Source: an uncultured Maribacter sp.
GTDB taxonomy: Bacteria > Bacteroidota > Bacteroidia > Flavobacteriales > Flavobacteriaceae
Assembly (NCBI GenBank): GCA_938038975.1
Contig: CALHVP010000135.1
Location: 1 to 34,263, forward strand
Direction: 5' to 3'
DNA length: 34,263 nt
Positions 23,152-30,592 of this stretch are shown piece after piece (the stretch's first letter is position 1; each line of letters opens with the position of its first letter). A model generated the notes under the pieces. The model made no database searches. It was not told the origin of the DNA and saw nothing but the letters and a program-made list of their open reading frames with translations. A program made the translations under genes and the position numbers.

Positions 23152-26100
23152 TTATTGCTCTAAAGGATACTCCTTTAAGAGTTCATCTGGGGTATAGAAA
23201 CCATCTTTATCTTTTGTAGCTTCTCGTATCTCTTTTACTTTGTTCGCTTTAATTACCGATGCTTTATTACCGAATGCATTCCTTACATAGGTTAGTACTT
23301 GTGCAATTTCCTCATCATTAAGTAAACCTTTAAATGCCATCATAGGAACCTGCCCGTCGTATTCATGCCCCATTATGCTCATAGGCCCATAAAGGCCATT
23401 TAGCGTAAGTTTTATTAATCGTTCTTCATTTCCTGTAACCCAAGGTTGATTAACTAATGTTGGAAAACCGGAGGCTTGTAATCCTGCACCACTTTCTTGG
23501 TGGCAGGTAACGCAATACCCTTCTCTCTCAAATATTTTTTTCCCTTTTGCAAATATATCTAGCTCTTCTCCTTTTAGATGTGTGGCCAGTAACTGTTGTT
23601 CTTCTTTTGGAAGAAAACTATTGGTAAGTCTAGTTTTTGCAAAATTGTAAGAGTCTTCCATCCAATCATCCAACGGATAATTTTTAGCTATATCTAATAC
23701 TTGTATACCCTGATCAGCATCTAGCCAAGATGCAGCAGTTATAGCTTCAAGTCTTACTCTTCCATGGGAATCAGCAGCAGCGTTTTTTAGTAATTCTAGT
23801 TTATTTGAAACTTGATGTCCAGTGTACCGTACTACTCTAACAGCGGCAGCTCTAACTCTATGGTCAGGTGATTTTAATACTTTTTTAAGTAATTCTTTAT
23901 CTATTTTATTAAGACCCCAAGAAACCCATAGGGCTTCCAAACGTTGATGTTCATAATTTTTGTTGGTAGGATCTAAATTAGCAACCCAAGCTTTTAAACT
24001 AGTAAGAACGTCCTCTATATTTCGTCCTCTTAATTCTCTTTTAGTTCTGTAACGCGTTCTGTATTCTGGTAATTTTAGATTATCTAAAAGTTCCTCTATA
24101 CTAGCGTCTACTATCTTTGCAGGTGTTACTAATGGTCTTGAAGGATAGGTAATACGATAAATACGCCCATGCGAATGGTCGCGTAAAGGGTCCCTTGCGT
24201 TATGTTGCATGTGACCAATGAGCACATTGTGCCAATCAACTACAAAAAGCGAACCATCTGGCGCAAATTCCATGTCTACTGGTCTAAAGTTTTTATCGTT
24301 TCCTTGAATTAAATCTTGGCGATGTTGTGTTTTGTAACCCGTTCCTTCTTCTAGTATTTGATGTTGCTTGATGCCTAGAAAACCTATAGAGTTGGCGAGT
24401 AGCATATCTCCTTGAACAGCCTCTGGAAAATGACTACTCGATATAAACTCTAAACCAGATGTTGGTCTAACACGATGCTTCTCTTCTATGAGGTTTGCTG
24501 TCAAGGGAGAAGCTACACCATATATAGATTTCAAAGTGCTTGGCATCATCCATTGCACAGTAGGTCCAGAAGTATGAAGGAAAAAATCTTGACCCCATTT
24601 ATCAAAAGCAATACCCCAAGGATTGGGAATACTTACTTGTGCTACACGTTCTAGTTTCTTCCGCTGGGGAGCATATCTGTAAAATCCGCCATTAGTAGCA
24701 CGTACAGGCCCGTATGATGTTTCTACGTTGGTATGAAGAAAAACACCTTCAGCCATATAGAAAGCTCCTGAAGGATCTGCGCAAAATGCAGAAATAGCAT
24801 GGTGGGTGTCATGGTCATCAAAGCCACTTAGAATAATCTCAATTGTATCTGCCTTATCATCACCATCCGTATCTGTATATAGTTTTAGATTGGTGCCTTG
24901 GCTAATGTAAACGCCTTCTGAGGCAAATTCAAATCCTATAGGTAAATGAAGTTTATCAGCAAACACCGTTTGTTTGTCAGCTTTCCCGTCATTGTCAGTA
25001 TCTTCTAAAATCAGAAGTTTATCATTCGGTCGTTCGTCCCCCGGTTTGTAATGAGGATAAGAAGGCATTGTTGCTACCCATAACCTACCCTTATTATCAA
25101 AAGAAAGTTGTACCGGATTTGCTAAATCTGGAAATTCACTTTCAGAAGCAAATAGCTCTACTTTATACCCTTTGGGAACAGTTAAGGTGTTTATAGCATC
25201 CTCTCCATAAAGATATTTTTCCGGATCGTTTGGGTCTCCTAATGTATAATTGGTTTCTACCTCTGGCAGTGTTATGGTTTTAGTGTCAGCTATTTTTATA
25301 TCAAAGGATTTTTCTTGTGCTGTTGACCAAATGGCAGTATCCCTTATCGCGGTCATTTGCCTTATTTTTTCAATTTCATAGGGGTAATTGTCAGGACCAA
25401 AAGGCGCATGTCTACGCCCGTTTACGTGAACACCGTTGGGTATCTTATAATCGTTGTGCCAAAAGAAATTCTTTTCATTTACAGCCTCGTTTATGGCCTT
25501 TCGCTTCTCCTCAATAGCTATTTTTTTATCGCCAGTTATAGCATTGGCAATGAATGAAGAAAAACGTTTGTATCCTCTTTGATTTAATTGAGAGCCATCA
25601 ATAGTAAGATTGTCTTCACTATACCATATGGAGCTTGGATTATAAGCATCTATGAAGGGAACTTGATTATGTAGCGCAATCTCTTTTATAGCGTTAGTAT
25701 ATAGTTTTAAATTTAAATTCTGTTGTTTGCCATTAGGAAGGTCAAAGCTGTCTGACCGGTCTTCAAAAGCAATAGGGGAAACCAATAATAAGTCAGGACT
25801 ACTATTTCCATTATACTTTTGATTTTTGGTATGCGTTATAAAAGCTTGTAGCTCATTTTTAAAATTTTCTAAACCTTCTTCTCCCTCAAAAGATTCATTA
25901 TACCCAAAAAAGGCTATAATCGCATCTGCTTCTAAACGTGTAAGCCATTGATCGGGGTATTCAAATATTCCCTCACTACCAGAGGTTTTAGCTAGTTCTG
26001 TTTGAAATTTTTCAGCACCGGAAAACGCCCATGGTGTACTGCGAGATGAGTGCGGTCTAAACCCTGGCGTATCTCCTGGGTTACACATATTTCTAATTCT

Positions 26101-26313
26101 TAGGGAATCTGATGGAAACCGTAACTGCATTTCGGTTTCAAAATAACCATAGTGTAGCATTCTAGACCCAAGGTTATTTCCTAAAAGGACAATTGTTTCG
26201 TTGGGACTAACAATTAGTAGTGGTTTTTTCTCTTCAGAGCAGGAGCTTAGCATGAAAGCTAAAAAAAATAAAAATCCAAAGGCATTAATAAACGGTTTTC
26301 CAAATGATTTCAT
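23152..26313 (-). CDS. Fusion lipoprotein: SGNH hydrolase-like, membrane-bound dehydrogenase-like beta-propeller, HEAT repeats and cytochrome c
   Basis: 1053 residues. Lipobox LSSC (Cys25) then SEEKK. Residues about 30-270 resemble an SGNH/GDSL domain (VLLGNNLGSRM, FFGYNES, IDGSQLNQRGYKRF). About 370-740 is the 'membrane-bound dehydrogenase' domain of PVC-type haem-binding proteins (GYKVELFASE, DLANPVQLSFDNKGRLWVAT, ILEDTDNDGKAD, GIAFDKWGQ, FAPDGSLFVVDW). HEAT-like helices follow (about 790-890, HRVRAAAVRVVRYTGH). A cytochrome c domain with CVTCH (934-938) and a likely axial Met in VPMMAF ends the protein. It should act outside the inner membrane, passing electrons to a cytochrome pool. The substrate is unknown; the neighbours point to oxidised sugars. 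A terminator lies just upstream. Confidence 0.85.
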   Translation of the reverse strand: MKSFGKPFINAFGFLFFLAFMLSSCSEEKKPLLIVSPNETIVLLGNNLGSRMLHYGYFETEMQLRFPSDSLRIRNMCNPGDTPGFRPHSSRSTPWAFSGAEKFQTELAKTSGSEGIFEYPDQWLTRLEADAIIAFFGYNESFEGEEGLENFKNELQAFITHTKNQKYNGNSSPDLLLVSPIAFEDRSDSFDLPNGKQQNLNLKLYTNAIKEIALHNQVPFIDAYNPSSIWYSEDNLTIDGSQLNQRGYKRFSSFIANAITGDKKIAIEEKRKAINEAVNEKNFFWHNDYKIPNGVHVNGRRHAPFGPDNYPYEIEKIRQMTAIRDTAIWSTAQEKSFDIKIADTKTITLPEVETNYTLGDPNDPEKYLYGEDAINTLTVPKGYKVELFASESEFPDLANPVQLSFDNKGRLWVATMPSYPHYKPGDERPNDKLLILEDTDNDGKADKQTVFADKLHLPIGFEFASEGVYISQGTNLKLYTDTDGDDKADTIEIILSGFDDHDTHHAISAFCADPSGAFYMAEGVFLHTNVETSYGPVRATNGGFYRYAPQRKKLERVAQVSIPNPWGIAFDKWGQDFFLHTSGPTVQWMMPSTLKSIYGVASPLTANLIEEKHRVRPTSGLEFISSSHFPEAVQGDMLLANSIGFLGIKQHQILEEGTGYKTQHRQDLIQGNDKNFRPVDMEFAPDGSLFVVDWHNVLIGHMQHNARDPLRDHSHGRIYRITYPSRPLVTPAKIVDASIEELLDNLKLPEYRTRYRTKRELRGRNIEDVLTSLKAWVANLDPTNKNYEHQRLEALWVSWGLNKIDKELLKKVLKSPDHRVRAAAVRVVRYTGHQVSNKLELLKNAAADSHGRVRLEAITAASWLDADQGIQVLDIAKNYPLDDWMEDSYNFAKTRLTNSFLPKEEQQLLATHLKGEELDIFAKGKKIFEREGYCVTCHQESGAGLQASGFPTLVNQPWVTGNEERLIKLTLNGLYGPMSIMGHEYDGQVPMMAFKGLLNDEEIAQVLTYVRNAFGNKASVIKANKVKEIREATKDKDGFYTPDELLKEYPLEQ

Positions 26314-26360
26314 AAGTGTGAAGCTGTTTTTGGTCGATTATTACTCTTAAATATAGTTAT

Positions 26361-26382
26361 AAAAAAGCCACCCTGAGGTGGC
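26361..26382 (-). terminator. Intrinsic terminator inside the lipoprotein cluster
   Basis: On the minus strand, GCCACC-TCAG-GGTGGC (26382 to 26367) is followed by six T. It lies about 40 bases after the Gfo/Idh/MocA stop and about 50 bases before the fusion protein start, so it ends or attenuates the DUF1080-Gfo transcript. Confidence 0.85.
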
Positions 26383-26422
26383 CTAAAATAGAAATCCTAC
26401 AGTTTATTAAGAGGATTGACTT

Positions 26423-27889
26423 CTAAAAATCTCTATAGTCACCTTCTAGAAATGTATTTGCCTCGTCTTCTGAAAATTTTCCATTTTCACTATCCCAATG
26501 TAGGGTCTGATTTGGAAAACGGTTGGCTATAACTCCTAGTAGTATTGTTTCTGTTAGCCTAGATGCATATGAAAATGGTGCTGAACACTCCTCTTTTCCT
26601 AAACAAGAATCTACAAATTGATGGTAGTGTTTTGGACCCTCTGAACCATAGTTGCGAATAGGTTTACCCATGTTATTGGCTTTTTCTACTGCAGCTATTT
26701 CTTCTGAAATATCTACATACTTGCCGTCTACAATTTTCATTGGTAATTGCATGAAATGCGGCAACAATAAACGGCCTTTATCTCCTATAAACATAGCTCC
26801 TTGATCTGGTAGTTTTCCAGCACCGCTTACCTTTGTTTCTAGCGATATTTTTTCTTTTACTGATGCCTCTGTTGTTTCATCACCCGAATCTGAGCTAGTA
26901 ACCATATCCGCTGCATCTGGTAGTTTTAAATCCTCGTGCATTCCTGGCGCACCGGGACCATCAGACCATATCCATTTTAAACTTTCAGCTGTGTAAGGGG
27001 TGCCTGGAAATTCGTAGGTAACTACATTATTCTCTGGGAAACCAAAATTAGTAGGTTCTCTACATTCGTTTTTAATTGTATACGGTACGTCTAGCGCTAA
27101 GGCATTATATGGTGTATCAAAAATATGAACGCCCATATCACCTAAAGTTCCACATCCATAATCTACTAACTTCCTCCAGTTTCCAGGATGGTAAATACCT
27201 TCTTTATAAGGTCTTTTTGCTGATGTTCCCAACCACAGATTCCAATCTAATGTTTCAGGTATTGTATCCTCTCCTGTTGGCTCTGGGCCATCATATCCCC
27301 AGTTCTTTGGAGACCATGCTCTTACGGTATGTACCTTTCCAATAATACCAGATTGTATAAGTAGTGTGGCTAGTTTGTAATCATAAAAAGAATGTACTTG
27401 GATTCCCATCTGGGTAACCAATCCTTTTTCCTTAGCTAGTTTTTTCATGGATCTTGCCTCAGAGACATAATGGGTCAATGGTTTTTGGCAGTAAACTGCT
27501 TTATTCATTTCCATTGCCATCATAGAAACGGGTGCATGTGTATGATCTGGAGTGGAAACAATGACAGCATCAATTCCATCACTCATTTCTTTAAGCATTA
27601 CTCTGTAGTCACTATACGTCTTCGCATTTGGATGTAGTTTTTTAGCGTTAGCCAAATTATTTGCATCCACATCGCATAAAGCAACAACGTCTACTTTTTC
27701 ATGAGAGGATATATCTCTTAAATCTTCCGCTCCCATATTACCAACACCTACGTGTGCCGTTCGCAATCGGGTCAATGGTGCTACTTTTGCTATTTGCTGT
27801 TCCTGTTTACAAGCCATTAAAAAAGAGGGCATGATGGCAGTTGTAGAGGCTAGTATAGCAGATTTTTTTAAAAATTCTCTTTTTTTCAT
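26423..27889 (-). CDS. Exported Gfo/Idh/MocA family oxidoreductase (lipoprotein)
   Basis: 488 residues. The N-terminus KKREFLKKSA is a Tat-like signal with KR in place of RR, followed by a hydrophobic stretch and lipobox FLMAC (Cys27). The Rossmann domain (about 43-165) has AHVGVGNMGAED, ALCDVDANN and VSTPDHTHAPV, and the family lysine in CQKPLTH. The C-terminal alpha/beta domain includes DMGVHIFDTPYNAL. Members oxidise sugar or inositol hydroxyls with NAD(P), often held tightly in exported forms such as glucose-fructose oxidoreductase. Substrate is unknown; DUF1080 10 bases upstream suggests 3-keto-glycosides. Confidence 0.88.
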   Translation of the reverse strand: MKKREFLKKSAILASTTAIMPSFLMACKQEQQIAKVAPLTRLRTAHVGVGNMGAEDLRDISSHEKVDVVALCDVDANNLANAKKLHPNAKTYSDYRVMLKEMSDGIDAVIVSTPDHTHAPVSMMAMEMNKAVYCQKPLTHYVSEARSMKKLAKEKGLVTQMGIQVHSFYDYKLATLLIQSGIIGKVHTVRAWSPKNWGYDGPEPTGEDTIPETLDWNLWLGTSAKRPYKEGIYHPGNWRKLVDYGCGTLGDMGVHIFDTPYNALALDVPYTIKNECREPTNFGFPENNVVTYEFPGTPYTAESLKWIWSDGPGAPGMHEDLKLPDAADMVTSSDSGDETTEASVKEKISLETKVSGAGKLPDQGAMFIGDKGRLLLPHFMQLPMKIVDGKYVDISEEIAAVEKANNMGKPIRNYGSEGPKHYHQFVDSCLGKEECSAPFSYASRLTETILLGVIANRFPNQTLHWDSENGKFSEDEANTFLEGDYRDF

Positions 27890-27899
27890 AAAATCCAGA

Positions 27900-28688
27900 T
27901 TACAGTTTTTTGATTTTTATATTACGAAACCAGATCGGGCTAGAGTGGTCTTGAAAGCCAATGTATCCTTTTTTAAAGGTTCCATAGTCTTTACTATTTT
28001 TCCACTTATCTGAGTTCTTTTTTTCTTCCCAAGCTTCGTCCCAAGGAACAAAAGATACTACCATTTTTCCATTAAGCCAATGCTCTACTTTTTCTGGTGT
28101 GAAAACAATCGTAGTACTATTCCACTCTCCAACAGGATTGAGCGTTTTAGCACTAGCATCTGCAGGGTGCATTGCATAGTCAGATGCGGTTTGTTGTAAT
28201 GGTTTTAGCTCTTCTGGTTTTTCTGTATAGCCTAGACTTATGTTATATGCGGTAAGGTCGTGCATACCAGCATAGTTTTCATCATCTATTAGTTGATATT
28301 CAGGAGCAACCTCTGGTATGCCATTATACCCTTCTTTAATATGATAAAAGATGCCGCTATTACCTCCTTTGGGTAGTTTCCATTCTACATAAAGCTCAAA
28401 ATTATCAAATTCTTCAGCACCGTAGATGATGTCTTTTCCTCCTTTATAATCTTGCTCTAGTCCTAACTGAGTATCAAAAGTTAATTCTTCATTTTTCACT
28501 ACCCACCCTGGTGGTAAATCATCGCCGTTATAAGCCCGCCATCCTTCTGTAGTTTTTCCATCAAATAGTACAATCCATTCCTCGGCTTGTTCTATCTCGG
28601 GTTCAATTGTATTGTTTTCTGGTTTTTTGTCTGTTTTGCAGGCACTGGTCATCAGAATGAGCAATGCAATAATACTGTAGTGTTTCAT
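27900..28688 (-). CDS. DUF1080 (3-keto-disaccharide hydrolase) lipoprotein
   Basis: 262 residues. Signal peptide with lipobox TSAC (Cys17), an acidic linker, then a DUF1080 concanavalin-like beta-sandwich (about 38-262): EWIVLFDGKTTEGWRAY, FELYVEWKLPKGGNSGIFYH, YQLIDDENYAG, EWNSTTIVF, VEHWLNGK, GYIGFQDHSSPIWFRNIKI. These are the standard landmarks of the family, including the GNSGIF and GxIGFQDH motifs. Characterised members cleave 3-keto-glycosides. It is first in the minus-strand cluster and lies 10 bases before the Gfo/Idh/MocA gene, which would make the 3-keto substrate. Confidence 0.9.
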   Translation of the reverse strand: MKHYSIIALLILMTSACKTDKKPENNTIEPEIEQAEEWIVLFDGKTTEGWRAYNGDDLPPGWVVKNEELTFDTQLGLEQDYKGGKDIIYGAEEFDNFELYVEWKLPKGGNSGIFYHIKEGYNGIPEVAPEYQLIDDENYAGMHDLTAYNISLGYTEKPEELKPLQQTASDYAMHPADASAKTLNPVGEWNSTTIVFTPEKVEHWLNGKMVVSFVPWDEAWEEKKNSDKWKNSKDYGTFKKGYIGFQDHSSPIWFRNIKIKKL

Positions 28689-28723
28689 TGGTTGTTTATT
28701 TCCCCCTTAATTTAAGGAAATAA

Positions 28724-28759
28724 AAATGGCGTTAAGCTTTTTTTCGCTTAACGCCATTT
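28724..28759 (-). terminator. Intrinsic terminator downstream of purA
   Basis: Perfect 14-bp inverted repeat (28724-28737 with 28746-28759, core TGGCGTTAAGC) with an 8-base loop. On the minus strand it is followed by T residues. It lies 23 bases after the purA stop and separates purA from the DUF1080 cluster. Confidence 0.88.
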
Positions 28760-28782
28760 GACCTCTGTTCGAAGTACATAAA

Positions 28783-30054
28783 TTATCTGTAGATGGTCTG
28801 TGTTCTATCTGGTCCAACAGACACTATCTTAATAGGCACTTCCAATTCTTTTTCAAGAAAATCAATATAATCGTTTAGGCTAGAAGGTAGCTGATCTGCT
28901 TTATCCATTTTGGTTAAATCTTCTGCCCATCCATTCATTTCACTATAAATAGGAGTAACATTTTCTGCTTCAATATTAAAAGGTAAATGCGTTATCTCAT
29001 TTCCTTTATAATTGTAAGCTGTACATACTTTTAGTTTTTTGAAACCACTAAGTACATCACCTTTCATCATCATTAGCTCTGTAACGCCATTGATTTGAAC
29101 CGCATATTTTAGTGCAACTAAATCTAACCATCCACATCTTCTAGCTCTACCAGTGGTAGCTCCAAATTCGTTTCCAACACGGCCCATAGTTTCACCATCT
29201 TCATCAAAAAGTTCAGTAGGAAAAGGACCGCTACCAACTCTTGTCGTGTAGGCCTTGAAAATTCCTTTTACAGCTCCTATTTGATTAGGCGCAACCCCTA
29301 AGCCAGTGCATGCACCCGCAGCAGTTGTATTAGATGAGGTTACAAATGGGTATGTTCCAAAATCAATATCTAATAAAGAACCTTGGGCTCCTTCAGCTAA
29401 AATCTTTTTCCCAGCTTTTTGTGCTTGATACAGGTATTCTTCACTATCAATGAACGTAAGTGTTTTAAGCTCCTCAACCGCTTTGAAAAAATCTGCCTCT
29501 AATTCAGCAAGGTCATACTGTATATCTACATCATAAAAACCAATCATGGCTTCATGTTTATTTGCTAGTAGTCTATATTTTTCCTTCCAATTAGAAAGCT
29601 CTAAGTCTCCAATACGCATTCCGTTCCTACCGGTCTTATCCATATAAGTAGGACCAATTCCCTTTAAGGTGGAACCTATTTTGGCTTTTCCTTTTGCAGC
29701 TTCAGAAGCGGCATCTAGAAGCCTATGTGTTGGAAGTATTAAATGCGCTTTTCTAGAAATCAATAATTTGGCTTTAATGTCCAAATTAAATTTTTTCAAT
29801 GCATCAATCTCTTTTTTAAAGATGACAGGGTCAATTACAACTCCGTTACCAACGACATTGATAGCATTTTTATGGAAGATACCTGAAGGTATAGTGTGTA
29901 ACACATGTTTTATTCCATCAAATTCTAGGGTATGCCCCGCATTTGGGCCACCTTGAAATCGAGCTATGATATCATAATTACGTGTAAGAACGTCAACTAT
30001 TTTTCCTTTTCCTTCGTCACCCCATTGAAGGCCCAACAATAAATCTACTGCCAT
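28783..30054 (-). CDS. purA: Adenylosuccinate synthetase
   Basis: 423 residues, the usual length. PurA joins IMP and aspartate with GTP to make adenylosuccinate, the first step from IMP to AMP (cytoplasm). Conserved sites: GDEGKGK P-loop with D13 and K16, H42 in NAGHTL, GSTLKGIGPTYMDK, EGAQGSLLDIDFGTYPFVTSSNT, and GRVGNEFGATTGRARRCGWLD, ending VSVGPDRTQTIY. It is 25 bases downstream of the Fur-family gene and ends at a strong terminator. In many bacteria PurA is inhibited by (p)ppGpp, whose synthase gene lies two genes upstream in the same operon. Confidence 0.97.
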   Translation of the reverse strand: MAVDLLLGLQWGDEGKGKIVDVLTRNYDIIARFQGGPNAGHTLEFDGIKHVLHTIPSGIFHKNAINVVGNGVVIDPVIFKKEIDALKKFNLDIKAKLLISRKAHLILPTHRLLDAASEAAKGKAKIGSTLKGIGPTYMDKTGRNGMRIGDLELSNWKEKYRLLANKHEAMIGFYDVDIQYDLAELEADFFKAVEELKTLTFIDSEEYLYQAQKAGKKILAEGAQGSLLDIDFGTYPFVTSSNTTAAGACTGLGVAPNQIGAVKGIFKAYTTRVGSGPFPTELFDEDGETMGRVGNEFGATTGRARRCGWLDLVALKYAVQINGVTELMMMKGDVLSGFKKLKVCTAYNYKGNEITHLPFNIEAENVTPIYSEMNGWAEDLTKMDKADQLPSSLNDYIDFLEKELEVPIKIVSVGPDRTQTIYR

Positions 30055-30079
30055 TATTCTATGTACTTGGTTAATTATT

Positions 30080-30544
30080 TTATTCTGTTTTTTCCCCGTC
30101 TATTTGAGGCTGGTTTTTGGTTCCATAAAAATATAGAGAATGCGTATTTATTTTAATATCAAATACTTCCTCTATCGTTTTTTTGATACTTTGAATACGG
30201 GGGTCGCAAAATTCCATTACTTCACCTGTATCTGTTAGAATTACATGATCGTGTTGATGATCAAAATAGGATTTCTCATATTGTGCTTGCGTCTTTCCAA
30301 ATTGATGTTTTCGTACCAATTTACAGTCTAATAGTAGCTCAATAGTGTTGTATAGCGTAGCACGGCTTACACGATAATTTTTGTTTTTCATTTTAATATA
30401 GAGTGATTCTATATCAAAGTGATCTTCACTTTCATAAATTTCTTGAAGAATTGCATAACGTTCTGGGGTTTTTCTATGCCCGTTACCCTCTAGAAAAGAG
30501 GTGAATACGTTTTTTACAATTTCTTGGTTCTTGTCCGAAGCCAT
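30080..30544 (-). CDS. Fur family metalloregulator lacking the CxxC zinc motif
   Basis: 154 residues. The N-terminal winged helix (about 10-88) includes [16 protein letters not shown] and [21 protein letters not shown]. The dimerisation and metal-sensing domain has H42 (EDHFD), HQHDH (96-100), D114 and H125 (NTHSLYFYG). Canonical Fur has CxxC right after the HDH stretch; here these positions are L103 and T106, so structural zinc binding through that pair is absent. The only nearby cysteine is C113. It may sense iron, zinc, manganese or peroxide. It lies between rel and purA with gaps of 48 and 25 bases, so probably one transcript. Confidence 0.9.
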   Translation of the reverse strand: MASDKNQEIVKNVFTSFLEGNGHRKTPERYAILQEIYESEDHFDIESLYIKMKNKNYRVSRATLYNTIELLLDCKLVRKHQFGKTQAQYEKSYFDHQHDHVILTDTGEVMEFCDPRIQSIKKTIEEVFDIKINTHSLYFYGTKNQPQIDGEKTE

Positions 30545-30592
30545 GGATAGTGCGTTAATTTACAAATGTACAGTTAAATTTTAATTCCTTTT

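Noticed and set aside
25317-25557. Two overlapping plus-strand frames inside the fusion lipoprotein gene
   Set aside because: They are antisense to a continuous 1053-codon gene and contain no conserved motif.
28704-28716. CCTTAA/TTAAGG dyad upstream of DUF1080 as an operator
   Set aside because: Six-base arms around one base; too short to separate from chance without comparison to relatives.
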